This document shows, one piece after another, positions 34,601-43,174 of a stretch of 64,000 nucleotides of DNA; the first letter of the stretch is position 1, and every line of letters begins with the position of its first letter. The stretch is from Planctomycetota bacterium (GTDB lineage: Bacteria > Planctomycetota > SZUA-567 > H5-PLA8): contig JAOSKN010000003.1 in assembly GCA_027493525.1 (NCBI GenBank), forward strand, positions 1,860,001 through 1,924,000, given 5' to 3'. The notes under the pieces are model-generated. The model searched no databases, was not told the origin of the DNA, and was given only the letters and a program-made list of their open reading frames with translations. The position numbers were made by a program, and so were the translations under genes.

Positions 34601-35942
34601 CACTCTTCAATTAAAGGATGAGAACGACAAGGTTATTGCCAAAAGCAATGGGGCAAAGACCGGCGTGTGGCAGCCTTTCGTCATTCGCGCAAAGGGCGCC
34701 GAAGTAGGCGTGGATGTCGATGGTCGTACGGTCATGACGGCAAAGACAGCGCCAACCGGCGCGGGCAATCTCGCGCTTTACGGTCCTGAGGCCGGCCTGA
34801 GCCACTTCGCTTTCCGCAACCTGTCATACCGGTCTCCACAGTCGGTAGCGGCCCCGGAGAAAGCTCCCGAGCCAGCCCCAAGTCCTCCTCCTTCAACCTC
34901 GACGCAGTCCATCCCCGCGCCGAAGGCCGCCAAAGACTCCATTCTCTGGGAAACTTGGAACGCTATTCCAGGCCCTGCCGTGGCCAGCCTGACACAGCAC
35001 TATGCCTATCCTTACTTTCCGATGGAAGCCAGGGAACTCACCAGCTTCGAAACGCCCGCCAATCATGGCGACAACTTCGGTGCGCGCGTCTGCGGTTTTG
35101 TTCATCCGCCCCTGGACGGGAGTTATGTGTTCTGGATTGCCAGCGACGATGAGAGCCAGCTTTGGCTGAGTACGGACGAGGACCGAAAGCATCTTCGCAA
35201 GATAGCCGAGGTGAAAGGTTATAGGGGCGTTCGCGAATGGGAAAAAGACGGCGGGCAGAAGTCCGCCGCCATCCCGCTCAAGGCGGGCCAGCGGTATCGC
35301 ATTGAAGCACTGCATAAAGAAGGCGCGGGAGAGGACCACCTCGCCGTGGGCTGGCAATTGCCCGACGGAACCCAAGAGCGGCCCATCCCCGGTTCGCGCC
35401 TTTCGTCTGGCACGCCCCTCAATTGGGTTACGCTCGACATCGCCACCGCTTCGTCGAAGAAGACCGAGACCCAATTTATTAAGCAGAAGGATGGCTCGAT
35501 TCTGGTCTCGGGCGCGGTCTTGCGGAACGACACCTACGCCATCGCGACGCGCCCGAACTTGAAGAATATCGTGGCAATCCGTCTGGACGTACTTCCGGAC
35601 GAAACGCTGCCCGCGCGAGGGCCAGGCCGAGCGGACAACGGGAATTTCGTCCTTACCGATTTGAAGGTATTTGCGGACGGACGGCTCATCGAAATTCAAA
35701 ACGCCCGCTCGGATTACAGTCAGAATGGGTATTCTGTTTCCAATGCGATAGACGACAAGGCGGATACCGGTTGGGCTGTTGGCGGTCAGCTAGGGAAGCC
35801 GCATTCGGCAACATTTGAGCCCGTCCAACCATTCCATGCCGTTTCGTTGGGCTTCTTACTGGCCCATGATTCAGAGCACCTCAATTACAATATCGGCAGA
35901 TTCCGAATCTCGGTTGCGGCGGATCCTGAAGGCAAGCCATAG
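31641..35942 (+). CDS. Giant exported multi-domain protein (DUF1080-like, kelch-like, PA14, discoidin-like)
   Basis: A 1,433-residue protein. An N-terminal signal-anchor (VVFMVLGVLALGVGVGMVL) is followed by a Pro/Lys-rich spacer. A DUF1080/LamG-like module comes at about 145-350, then a kelch/galactose-oxidase-like propeller at about 375-680 (RSVLYGGEYQNDLWALDLD, GVGVMAGGRDKDNKSF). Two further DUF1080-type modules follow (ITAFNGKDLQGWGVY near 715, VCLFNERDLSGWETL near 905). Next is a PA14 module at about 1100-1250 (GSYVFWIASDDESQLWLS), and last a discoidin-like end (GYSVSNAIDDKADTGWAVGG). This suits extracellular glycan or ligand binding. The TTG start at 31641 overlaps the kinase; ATG 31686 is an alternative. 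Confidence 0.82.
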   Translation: MESKHSVRLTGPVVFMVLGVLALGVGVGMVLNAGDPETPYGHGQIPASKAKTEDVSGKAPPERPKTAFLDASKTAHAPPKEPEVSGAREDYARKQLDLLLMEQRAGKTAPDALRRKFEDFLRSYSTTKAGQEAATVLKALPAAPLPPEVTEKIGLPFKATFDASLKGWRVFDVSGLKEGPSRWVGKGSSVVQETNAFGPPLTVDGRDVGGGGSHLILQGGEFREGKLQLHVLPNDDDGLGVLFHHRDEANYYRFYMRAESRLATLICLSHGQITELARSFFAYNPRTAKEVEILWGAGRMQVLVDKRDLFGIVPEPPPASNQGGTVGLGSYGNAGGSYGDLRVDPLLAAERQALLDGKLLSPGSSTASTGRESPYTARWSKLALDGPGPGRRPYLVTAMTYDRKRKRSVLYGGEYQNDLWALDLDAHKWTCLLPNDPKGPETGKTRPPATIQHNFHYDEGQDLYWLNFAWCYDPNAKTWQEQKQLIRNAQVPINSINQGMLYDPDGKRFLINGDGGQSNIWFFLYPGDRKIEPLPSVTPAWVWRYGGLFYDSTRKAFVVFPCVNFGDDTWVLDAKTRQWRELRPEVRPQPRTYHRLVFDERLGVGVMAGGRDKDNKSFMDLWVYETAAERWIAVPYQGEAPSGDAACAATAYDAAHDVTVYLDGNGNTWTLELKLNAAIPTKTVVPEAALVTEPSKPATPSSDGPGIGEVGHTDADGWITAFNGKDLQGWGVYNEPARVEAGAMVLEGKSDIGWRLNREDYEIRGQLQVERASASNYFGTIKLHRAGGAIASLALKADGGVSCAQDNNKIQEAPGVLKPMQWQSFQLRVVNGRLDFSLAGKEILTSAVPKVMATMLNLFGSFDAKQSSRWRLKELAWRPLDAGGKPVRLPAAKEAGQKDPEGWVCLFNERDLSGWETLRGKPQAAEGALHLKGADEISLPLAETDFEVRGEVQLYDKAPNQHVGSLAIRRPGKDRKGGLLLAWFWDGTLQLKDENDKVIAKSNGAKTGVWQPFVIRAKGAEVGVDVDGRTVMTAKTAPTGAGNLALYGPEAGLSHFAFRNLSYRSPQSVAAPEKAPEPAPSPPPSTSTQSIPAPKAAKDSILWETWNAIPGPAVASLTQHYAYPYFPMEARELTSFETPANHGDNFGARVCGFVHPPLDGSYVFWIASDDESQLWLSTDEDRKHLRKIAEVKGYRGVREWEKDGGQKSAAIPLKAGQRYRIEALHKEGAGEDHLAVGWQLPDGTQERPIPGSRLSSGTPLNWVTLDIATASSKKTETQFIKQKDGSILVSGAVLRNDTYAIATRPNLKNIVAIRLDVLPDETLPARGPGRADNGNFVLTDLKVFADGRLIEIQNARSDYSQNGYSVSNAIDDKADTGWAVGGQLGKPHSATFEPVQPFHAVSLGFLLAHDSEHLNYNIGRFRISVAADPEGKP

Positions 35943-36184
35943 CGGGTGGTTGCCGAGTCGGAGCGCGGTTACCGGTTGCTGAGGAGCTTCTCCTTCTCGT
36001 TCCCGCAGTCCGTCCCCCTTCCCCCAGCCCCCGCCGTCTAGACCTCCGAACACTTTAGAGCAAGTTTTGCGCCATGTGCTGCACCAATCGCCCTACCGGG
36101 TTTGCGCACCGGGAGCGGCTTTAGGCTGGCTATCTTTTTATATTCTCATCTTTTTATGATTTAATGAAGCAGGAGGATCCGGCC

Positions 36185-37845
36185 ATGAAGACCCTCACCC
36201 CCACCCCAAGTTCCGCAAAGCCTGCCGCGCCCGCGCCTCGGACCGCCGGCGCGACGGAGCTGCAGCGACTTGCCGGCCGAGCCGAAACACCCGCGCCCGC
36301 CGCGCCGCGCGTTCAGAAGGCGTCGCGGCAGGAGCCTGAGGCGCCCGCGCTTCTCGCGCGGCTGGGCGCGCTGCCCTGGTGGTGCGTCTCGACGGCGTTC
36401 CACGTCCTGCTGTTCGTGCTCATGACGCTCGTCAGCATGGCGCTGCCGCCGCTGCACTTCGAGGACGAGGCGCTGGAGGTCAACCTGCGCGAGCGGCCGA
36501 AGGTCTACGTGCCGGTGAAGCGCGAGCGCCCGCGCCGGACGGCGCTCACCGGCTACGGAAGCGGGACGCCGTACGGCGTGCCCGGCGTGGAGGCGCAGCC
36601 GGCGGAAGTCCTGACGCCGGTCTTCTTCCACGAGGACCTGGAGATCGCGGAGTTCGTGGAGCTGCCGGGCGAGGCCGGCGAGCCGCTGGGTCTTGAGGGC
36701 GGCGGGGTACTCTCCGATATCCCGCTCGGCGGCGCGGGGACGGTGGCCGGGATGGGCCTGGGCGGCGACGGGAGCGGCGCGTTCGGACGCCCTGCCACGC
36801 CGCTGGGGCGGCTGCGCCGCGCGGTGAAGGCCGGCGGCAATCGCGAGACCGAGTCGGCCGTGGACCGCGGGCTGGCCTGGCTGGCGGCGAACCAGGAACC
36901 CGACGGGCACTGGGACACGCGCAAGCATGGCGCGGCGACCCACAAGTGGTGCGACACCACGGTGACGGGCCTTTCGGTGCTGGCTTTCCTGGGCGCGGGG
37001 CACACCGAGAAGATCGGGAAGTACCAGGACCACGTTCGCCGCGCGGTGGCCTGGCTGATCGCGCAGCAGCAGGAAAACGGCGCGCTGCGCCCGTCGAGCT
37101 ACGCGCAGAACCTGGGCTACGCGAACGCGATCGCGGGGATGGCGCTGGCCGAGGCCGCGGGCATGGCGCGGCGCCCGGAGACGATCCTCGCCGCGCAGCG
37201 CGCGGTCACCTACGGCGTCGAGGTCCACCAGCAGAGAGTGGACGGCCAATGCCGCGGCTACCGCTACGTGGCGCAGCAGGCCGGCGACCTCTCGAACACC
37301 GGCTGGTACATCATGCAGCTCAAGTCGGCGAAGGTGGCCGGGCTGCACGTCCCGCGCGAAGCCTTCGAAGGCGTGAAGTGGTTCCTCGACGAGGCCGTCG
37401 AGAACCGCGAACTGCCGCCGCTCCCCGGCGTCTCCTGGGACAACGGGCGGCACCGCTACGGCTATACCGAGCGGCAGGACGTGACCGCGCGGCGCACCGC
37501 CATGGGCTGCCTGACGCGGCAGTTCATGGGCGTGGAGCCGGACGAGCTGCGCGGCGGCGTGGAGTGGATGCTGCGCGCCGGCGGCGTGCCGGCCGCGGGG
37601 CGCGTGGACCTCTACTACTGGTACTACGGAACCCTCTGCGCCTTCCAGCAGGGCGGGGAGGTCTGGCGGCTCTGGAACGAGGGGCTCCAGGCCGCGCTGG
37701 TCCCGACCCAGCGGCGCGACGGCGCCTTTGAAGGCTCGTGGGATCGGCCGGGCCGTGGGCGAACGAGTGGGGCCGCGTCGGCCAGACCGCGCTGAGCTGC
37801 CTCTCGCTGGAGGTGTACTACCGCTACCTGCCGATGTACCGGTGA
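36185..37845 (+). CDS. Membrane-anchored squalene-cyclase-like toroid protein, paralog (apparent frameshift)
   Basis: A paralog of the 25597-27141 protein with the same plan: one transmembrane segment (WWCVSTAFHVLLFVLMTLVSMAL), Gly-rich linker (GMGLGGDGSGAFG), then toroid helices (GLAWLAANQEPDGHWD, VDLYYWYYGTLCAFQQGG). The start ATG 36185 has AGGAGG eight bases upstream; an in-frame ATG at 36164 lacks such a site. As read, the frame is lost near 37745-37750 and stops early, whereas the -1 frame continues as GPWANEWGRVGQTALSCLSLEVYYRYLPMYR, matching the paralog's C-terminus, to a stop at 37845. One missing base restores 553 residues. Confidence 0.82.
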
Positions 37846-37875
37846 GGCGGGGCGTGAGGCTTGGATTTCTGGTTT

Positions 37876-37915
37876 CCCGTGCCACGGGCCGGCGCAGCCG
37901 CCCCGTGCCGAGCGG
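37876..37915. repeat. REP-like palindrome, copy A
   Basis: About 38 bp, whose reverse complement closely matches 44871-44909. The core CACGGG(G)CGG pairs with CCG(R)CCCGTG across a short loop. This copy lies in the gap after the toroid paralog. Confidence 0.7.
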
Positions 37916-38006
37916 CGGCCGTAAGAAGCAGAGGATGACGAAGAAGAGGTTGGGCGAGCTTCGCCGTCGTGGCGTGTTTTCCATGAGGTTGCCATCGCCT
38001 TCGGCG

Positions 38007-38029
38007 CCCCCATAACGGGGTTATGGGGG
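38007..38029. repeat. Hairpin between convergent genes
   Basis: CCCCCATAAC pairs with GTTATGGGGG across a 3-base loop. No T-run follows on either strand, so it is a weak terminator at best. It marks the far edge of the lower-GC cassette island. Confidence 0.6.
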
Positions 38030-38097
38030 CCACCCGCGTGGCGCCAAAACCTAATCTGAGTGCAGCCAGCGCCACCGGCCGACTGGTTCATAACTGG

Positions 38098-38685
38098 CTA
38101 AACCGAAACTGCTGTGTCGGCCACTGGTGGCAAGACTCTGGGTGAAGCATGAACAACCACAGTCCCGGCAATGAAATCATGCAACGCGCGCCTCTTCCGA
38201 TTCGTAAGCAAGACGATAAGCTCACCCCAAACCCAAGCAGTCTGAATCCAGTGCAATGGACTATACCATGAAGGCACAAGCTCAAGAATGCGCTTGGTGC
38301 GATCCAAAAATGCAAGCGATTTGTATTCGGCATCGGTCATGTGGAACACCGCGATAATGAAGGCAATCGACATCAGAGTGCCTAGGATGAAATCCGGTAA
38401 GAATCTCAAAAAGGCCTCACGATAACCAATGGGCTCACCGTCTGGCTTGCGAATACGGATGCCGACTATGAGCTTGCCCGGCGTGCCGCCAAAACGGCGC
38501 ACCAAATAAACGCTGTAAAACAGGCCAAACAAAATGGCAGGCAAGAAATAATAAACCTGAAACATTCGAAACTGTGAAGTACCCCAGAATGACAATACGA
38601 TCAAAGGCGACATGACGACCAAGTCCAACAGCAGAGATCCAAGTCGAGGCCAAAACCCGGCGTAACGCATGGTGTCTGTATTCAT
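38098..38685 (-). CDS. RDD-family membrane protein on an integron cassette
   Basis: A 195-residue RDD protein: AGFWPRLGSLLLDLVVMSP at the start with the Arg/Asp pattern, GGTPGKLIVGIRI, then ALHDFIAGTVVV near the end, with three or four transmembrane segments. Role unknown; the family may be ion or small-solute transporters. It starts 13 nt after the GTTAGGC crossover side of attC (38698-38704), the usual placement of a cassette gene. GC is low: I count 29 G/C in the 60 bases 38341-38400, against roughly two-thirds in flanking genes, which fits acquisition. No attC was recognised after its stop. Confidence 0.88.
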   Translation of the reverse strand: MNTDTMRYAGFWPRLGSLLLDLVVMSPLIVLSFWGTSQFRMFQVYYFLPAILFGLFYSVYLVRRFGGTPGKLIVGIRIRKPDGEPIGYREAFLRFLPDFILGTLMSIAFIIAVFHMTDAEYKSLAFLDRTKRILELVPSWYSPLHWIQTAWVWGELIVLLTNRKRRALHDFIAGTVVVHASPRVLPPVADTAVSV

Positions 38686-38697
38686 AGGTGTGAAGTC

Positions 38698-38796
38698 GCC
38701 TAACGACCTGCCGCTCAGCCGCGAGCGGCGCGCACCATGCTACCGTACCCGCACCTCGCGTGCCCGCCGCTCGTCGGCTGCAGCGGCTTGTTAGGC
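38698..38796 (-). other. Integron attC recombination site
   Basis: Read on the minus strand, the 99-bp site begins GCCTAAC (38796-38790) and ends GTTAGGC (38704-38698), the RYYYAAC/GTTRRRY core boxes. Inside, GCCGCT-G-CAGCCG-A-CGAGCGGCG is complementary to the other arm's CGCCGCTCGCGGCTGAGCGGC apart from one extra G and one extra A. These are the extrahelical bases that define attC hairpins. The stop codon of the upstream HEPN gene falls inside the first core box, a common cassette arrangement. Confidence 0.95.
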
Positions 38797-39465
38797 CTCA
38801 TCGTGCGAATCCGGGTCCCGCGGCGCCGCGCCGTGCCGCCGCTCCTCGGCACGTACTCCTGCTGCGAGGTAGTGGAGCAGTGACTCGGCGTCGCAACCCT
38901 CCGCGAAGAAGCGCTCGTACACCGTCTCCGACTTCCAGTAGTGGTGCGCGATGCGGTTCATCACCGCGCGGATCGACAGAAGAGCAGTCTCCACGTGTGC
39001 GCGGCTCGCACCCTCAAGCGGTTGTGCCCTGTCCAAGGCAAGATCGAGATCGCGGTGCGCGAGGTGACGATTGCGCCAGTCGCGCGCAAACGCCACCTTT
39101 GCCAACACGTCATCCACGAGTCGACCGACATCCTGAGCGAGCCTGACGTCCGAGATCGCGCCGGAGAGACGCTGAAGCGTCAGGTTGGGCCTCTTGCCGA
39201 TCTCGGGCCGGTCAGTCAGCCGCGCCAGCGAGAGCAGGACATCCTCCCAGAGGGTGTCTTGGACGATCCGCACGAGGTGCCCGGCAACCCTGTTCAGGAG
39301 GTCGATGCGCTGGGCTGAGTGGCCGAAAAGCTGGCGATACTGCAGCCACTTGGCATGCAACCACACGACCTCCGTGTAGAGGGCGTGATAGAGAGGGCCC
39401 AAGTCGGACCCGAGATCGCGGAGGTGCCTAGCCTTGACCTGCTCGCCCGAGAGACTCTCGCCCAT
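38791..39465 (-). CDS. HEPN/AbiU2-like protein on an integron cassette
   Basis: A 224-residue helical protein resembling the AbiU2-type HEPN family. Seen: VVWLHAKWLQYRQLFG near the start and FARDWRNRHLAHRDLDLA with RNRHLAH, fitting the RX4-6H motif of HEPN ribonucleases. Such proteins act in toxin-antitoxin and abortive-infection systems; no antitoxin (for example MNT) gene accompanies it here. It starts 11 nt after a GTTAGGC core (39476-39482) and its TAA lies in attC, so it is a single-gene cassette. An RNase role is inference from the motif. Confidence 0.8.
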   Translation of the reverse strand: MGESLSGEQVKARHLRDLGSDLGPLYHALYTEVVWLHAKWLQYRQLFGHSAQRIDLLNRVAGHLVRIVQDTLWEDVLLSLARLTDRPEIGKRPNLTLQRLSGAISDVRLAQDVGRLVDDVLAKVAFARDWRNRHLAHRDLDLALDRAQPLEGASRAHVETALLSIRAVMNRIAHHYWKSETVYERFFAEGCDAESLLHYLAAGVRAEERRHGAAPRDPDSHDEA

Positions 39466-39475
39466 TCGCTTGTAG

Positions 39476-39482
39476 GCCTAAC
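39476..39482 (-). other. Integron core-site junction at the 5' edge of the HEPN cassette
   Basis: GTTAGGC on the minus strand, directly before the HEPN gene. No matching RYYYAAC box was found within 140 bp upstream, so the site is either an attI-like junction or a decayed attC. A second TTAGGC lies 30 bp upstream. Confidence 0.7.
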
Positions 39483-39767
39483 ATGTTTTCGACCGCACTA
39501 TTGCGGCCTAAGTTTCGTAGCACATCAAGCAAATACCGCAATAGGTCAACCGGAGGATTCCATAACCTTGTGTCGTCGGCCACAAACACCTGTGACCGAT
39601 TGAATACTGCCACTCCGTTGCGGCAATTAGGGTTCCGCGTCCGGTGGGAAATACCGCCACCCCACCTCAACGTTCTTCCAAGGTTCTTGATCGCCGGAGC
39701 CGCCATTGCTCGGCAGACCGGCCGCAGGTTGCACTAAGTACCGATATAGGGCATTAAAATCGCGCTT

Positions 39768-39933
39768 AGAGTGCGTCCTAAAACGTCTCGCGGCCGTCTT
39801 CGGACGGCGGGCTTCGCGATGCGTCGTTGGCCTGCTCGCCGTATGCTCGTCCCGATACGACTCGTTCGGCCGCCTCGCCTCGCTTGCCCGGCGCTCCGAA
39901 GCCGCCTCGCGATCCGGTTTTAGGACGCACTCT
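39768..39933. mobile_element. MITE-like element with 17-bp perfect terminal inverted repeats
   Basis: AGAGTGCGTCCTAAAAC at 39768-39784 is the exact inverse of 39917-39933. TTA flanks the GAGTGCG...CGCACTC ends on both sides, suiting a 3-bp TNA target duplication as made by IS5-group elements. It has no transposase frame of its own. The interior matches the partial copy at 53640-53758. Confidence 0.88.
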
Positions 39934-40014
39934 TAAAACCCCAGCGGCCGGGGCAACGAACGCGTGGGGGGTTTGCGCTCGCTGCTCACCGGCCGCTGGA
40001 AGACGATAGAGGCT

Positions 40015-40042
40015 GGTTGTCGGTTGCCGGTTCTCGGTTCCT
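40015..40042. repeat. Heptamer repeat (GGTTGTC family)
   Basis: Units GGTTGTC, GGTTGCC, GGTTCTC and GGTTCCT keep strict 7-bp spacing with a constant GGTT. Confidence 0.75.
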
Positions 40043-40121
40043 GGTTTTAAGGTGCGGCGCAGAGCGCCGCCTTCGCTTCACGGAGTCTTCGAACTTCAGT
40101 TCCCAGCACTCCCTCACCCTA

Positions 40122-40177
40122 CCCTCTCCCGGAGGGAGAGGGGGACCACCCCTACCCCTCCTTGAACTAAGGAGGGG
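40122..40177. repeat. Two adjacent hairpins downstream of nrdJ
   Basis: CCCTCTCCC-GGA-GGGAGAGGG (40122-40142) and CCCCTCCTT-GAACT-AAGGAGGGG (40155-40177) are perfect 9-bp hairpins. They lie 59-114 bp 3' of the nrdJ stop and could end its transcript, although no T-run follows on the minus strand. The rest of 39466-40235 holds the MITE and heptamer arrays, and no convincing gene. Confidence 0.75.
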
Positions 40178-40192
40178 AAAACTTCTCTGTCC

Positions 40193-40227
40193 TCGGAACT
40201 CAGAACTCGGAACTCGGAACTCAGTCC
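40193..40227. repeat. Heptamer repeat (TCGGAAC family) after nrdJ
   Basis: Units TCGGAAC, TCAGAAC, TCGGAAC, TCGGAAC and TCAGTCC end nine bases from the nrdJ stop codon. Same family as 24770-24846. Confidence 0.9.
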
Positions 40228-40235
40228 TCCCGCGC

Positions 40236-42819
40236 CTAGCACTGAGAGAATCCGCAGCCGGGGCACTTCACGCAGCCTTCCATGAAGGACAACGTCCCGT
40301 TGCCGCACTCGGGGCACTTGAGCTTGTACTTCTCGAGGAGCTTGTCGGCGGCGGTCTTGACGGTGGTTTCGATGTTCACGGCGGCGGGGAGCGCGGCGCT
40401 GGAGTGGCCGTTGCCGTTGCTCACCGCGTCGATATCGACCTCGCCGAGGAGGATCGCCTTGAGCCCGAACTCCTTCTTGGCCTGCCAGTATTTGCGGATC
40501 GTCTTGCCCAGGGCGTCGCCGAGGGACATCACGCGCCCGTCGCGGGTCGGGATCGAGAGATGGCTGCCGATGCCTTCGAGCTGATCCATGACCTGCTCGA
40601 TGGAGCCGCCGGCGCGCAGGAAGAGGCTGACCATGCGGCAGATGGCTTCGAGGTCGGACATGGCCACGTCGCCGGCCTTGCCGAGCTGCGCGAAGACTTC
40701 GAGTTCGCGGCCGGACTTCGGATCCACGGTGATGGTGACGTGCATGTGGCCGAAGGGGGTGTTCTGGCGGATGCGCACGCCGGAGAGGATGGCGGGCGTC
40801 TTGATCGGGCGCGAGGGGCTGGGCTCGGCGGCGGCCGGCGCGGCGGCGGGGGCTTCGTGCTTCTTGCCGCTGTTCTTGAGCGCCATGGGCTGGTTCTTGC
40901 GGCAGCCGTCGCGGTAGACGGTGACCCCCTTGCAGCCGGTATCGTAGGCGAGGTTGTAGATGGCGCGGACTTCGTCCTCGGTGGCCGACTCGGGGAAGTT
41001 GGTGGTCTTGCTGATGGAGCTGTCGCAGTGCTTCTGGAAGGCCGCCTGCATGCGGATGTGCCACTCGGGCGTGATGTCGTGCGCGCAGACGAAGGCGTGC
41101 TTGACGTCCTCGGGCACGCCGTCGATGTGGTGCAGGGTGCCGACGGTGGCGAGCTTGTCCATCAGCTCGTCGCTGTAGAAGCCGCGCTGCCGGGCGGCTT
41201 CCTTGAAGATCGGGTTGACCTCGACGAGGCGCTGGCCGTTGAGGACGTTGCGGAAGAAGGCCAGGCTGAAGAGGGGCTCCACGCCGCCGGAGCAGTTGGC
41301 GATGATGCTGATGGTGCCGGTGGGCGCGACGGTGGTGGCGCAGGCGTTGCGCATCTTGCGGTGGTGGACGGTGTCCCAGGTGCTGCCCTTCCAGTTGGGG
41401 AAGTTGCCGCGCTCCTCGGCCAGCTCTTCGCTCATCTGGTGCGCTTCGTCGTTGAGGAACTTCATGAAGCGCTCGCCCCACTGCACGCCTTCGTCGCTGT
41501 TGTAGGCGACGCCGAGCTTGTAGAGCGCGTCGGCGAAGCCCATGATGCCCAGGCCGATCTTGCGGTTGTTCTTGCACATCTCGGTGATCTGGGGCAGCGG
41601 GTAGTTGTTGGCGTCGATGATGTTGTCGAGGAAGCGGGTGGAGATGCGGACGGCCTTGCGCAGTTCGTCCCAGTCGACGACGGGCCGGCCTTCGGCGCCG
41701 GGCTTGACGAAGAGGCCCAGGTTGACCGAACCGAGGTTGCAGGCCTCGTAGGGCAGCAGGGGCTGCTCGCCGCAGGGGTTGGTCGCCTCCATGGGGCCGA
41801 CGTGGGGCGTGGGGTTGGCCTGGTTGATGCGGTCGATGAAGACGACGCCGGGCTCGCCGGTCTGCCAGGCGTGGTGCACGATCACGTCGTAGAGCTCGCC
41901 CATCGACCAGACGTCCGCGCGCGCTTCGGCGGGCTGGGCCTCGTAGCGGTCGAGCGGGATCAGGTCGCCGAGCTGGTATTCCATCGGCTCGAGGCTCTTG
42001 GGCACCACGAACTGGAGCCCGTTTCGCGGGTTGATGACGACGTGGGGCTTGGCGCTGTCCTTGCGGTAGGACTCCATCCAGGCGTCGGTCACCTTCACGG
42101 AGATGTTGTAGTTGGTGAACTGGGTGAGGTCCTGCTTGGCGTTGATGAACTTGAGGATGTCGGGATGGGTGATGTTCATCATGCCCATGTTCGCGCCGCG
42201 GCGGAAGGCGCCCTGCTGGATCGCGTTGGTGGCCTCGCTGAGGACCTTCCAGAAGCTGATCGGGCCGCTGGTGGTGCCGCCGCTGGACTTGATCCAGTCG
42301 CCGGTGGGGCGGAGGCGGTCGAAGGCGAAGCCGGTGCCGCCGCCGGCCTTCTGGATGAGGGCGGTGGCTTTGACCGAGTCGAAAATCTCGTCGATGGAGT
42401 CGCCGACGGGGGAGGACGAAGCAGGCGCTGAGCATGCCCATCTCGCGGCCGGCGTTCATCAGGGTCGGGCTGTTGGGCATGAACTTGCCGGCGACCATGA
42501 GGCGATAAAAGAGGTCCTCGTACTTCTTGACCGTCTCGTCGTTGCCGCCGTAGTCCTTCTCGATGAGCGCGACGACGCGGGCGACGCGGCGGAAGAGGGC
42601 TTCGGGGGTTTCGGTGGGCTTGCCGTCGGGACCCTTCTTGAGGTAGCGGGCGCGCAGGACGCGGATGCAGTTCTCGGTCAACCCCAGCGCCTGGCCATTG
42701 GCCGTGACGGGGTCGATTTCGGCGGCCTTGGCGGCCGGCTTCGCCTGGACGGCCTCGCGCTCCTTCACGTCCTTATTATCCCTCACTACGCTCTTTTTGG
42801 TCTCGACCTGCTGAATCAT
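40236..42819 (-). CDS. nrdJ: Vitamin B12-dependent (class II) ribonucleotide reductase, apparent frameshift
   Basis: Adenosylcobalamin-dependent enzyme making deoxynucleotides, about 860 residues when repaired. The N-terminus (start ATG 42819, GGAGAGG upstream) reads LTENCIRVLRARYL and FMPNSPTLMNAG to MLSACFVLP. The frame then breaks, and the +1 frame continues VGDSIDEIFDSV, FRRGANMGMMNITHPDILKF, NPCGEQPLLPYEACNLGSVNL and KYKLKCPECG, ending in a CPxCG...CPGCGFSQC zinc ribbon. Removing one C from the C5 run (plus-strand G5 at 42408-42412) rejoins the frames, so a sequencing error is likely. A -35-like TTGACA overlaps a palindrome upstream. No cobalamin riboswitch was recognised in the leader. 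Confidence 0.93.
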
Positions 42820-43174
42820 GTGAAAGTCCTCTCCGACCCCGCCCACCTAAGTTTAACCGAAAGAATCCCCTTCACCCCGACCCCATGTTAGGGTGATAAC
42901 TCCCGGTCACCAAGGTGATGTTTCGGCCAAGGCGACCGTTATGTTTAATCGAAGTCGCACTATTTGTGCGGTGAGCGATACAAATACCCCAGGATATTGG
43001 GGTGTCAACGCGCGAAAATTAATTATTTCCTAACACCTTTTCCACACTCCAAGTCGCCTTCCATATTAGGGTTAGGACAAGTTCATATTTGGCCTGTGTA
43101 TAACTCCCCCGACCGGCTTAGGAACATGGCGCACCGCAAGTGCAGTCTTCCGCCTCCTTCCATCCTTTCGAGCA
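42820..43174. other. nrdJ leader and promoter region, no gene seen
   Basis: A 355-bp gap holding the nrdJ promoter candidate (42980-43008) and a roughly 150-nt leader. The leader contains small hairpins, for example CGCAC-AAATA-GTGCG near 42955-42970. TCCTAAC (43028) and GTTAGGA (43077) form an inverted pair of unknown meaning. No riboswitch or coding frame was recognised. Confidence 0.5.
42980..43008 (-). promoter_or_regulatory. nrdJ promoter candidate with palindromic operator
   Basis: On the minus strand, TTGACA (43008-43003) is followed directly by CCCCAATATCCTGGGG, an inverted repeat with CCCCA/TGGGG arms, and then an AT-rich TATTTGTAT that could serve as the -10. The palindrome would occupy the spacer, a repressor-like position. 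It does not match the usual NrdR box. Confidence 0.5.

Noticed and set aside
37876..38029. A small gene between the toroid paralog and the RDD gene
   Set aside because: The region holds the REP-like palindrome and a hairpin; short frames there show no ribosome site or family sequence.
39428..39706. A 92-codon minus-strand frame crossing the cassette junction
   Set aside because: It reads through the GTTAGGC core into the HEPN gene start in another frame, lacks a ribosome site, and shows no family. A truncated gene next to the junction remains possible but unsupported.
42820..42980. Cobalamin riboswitch ahead of nrdJ
   Set aside because: Expected for a B12-dependent enzyme, but neither the B12-box core nor the conserved GCCACTG-type segment was found in the leader.
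43028..43077. TCCTAAC...GTTAGGA as a second attC site
   Set aside because: Only 50 bp long, the first box begins with T instead of a purine, and the inner arms are not complementary.
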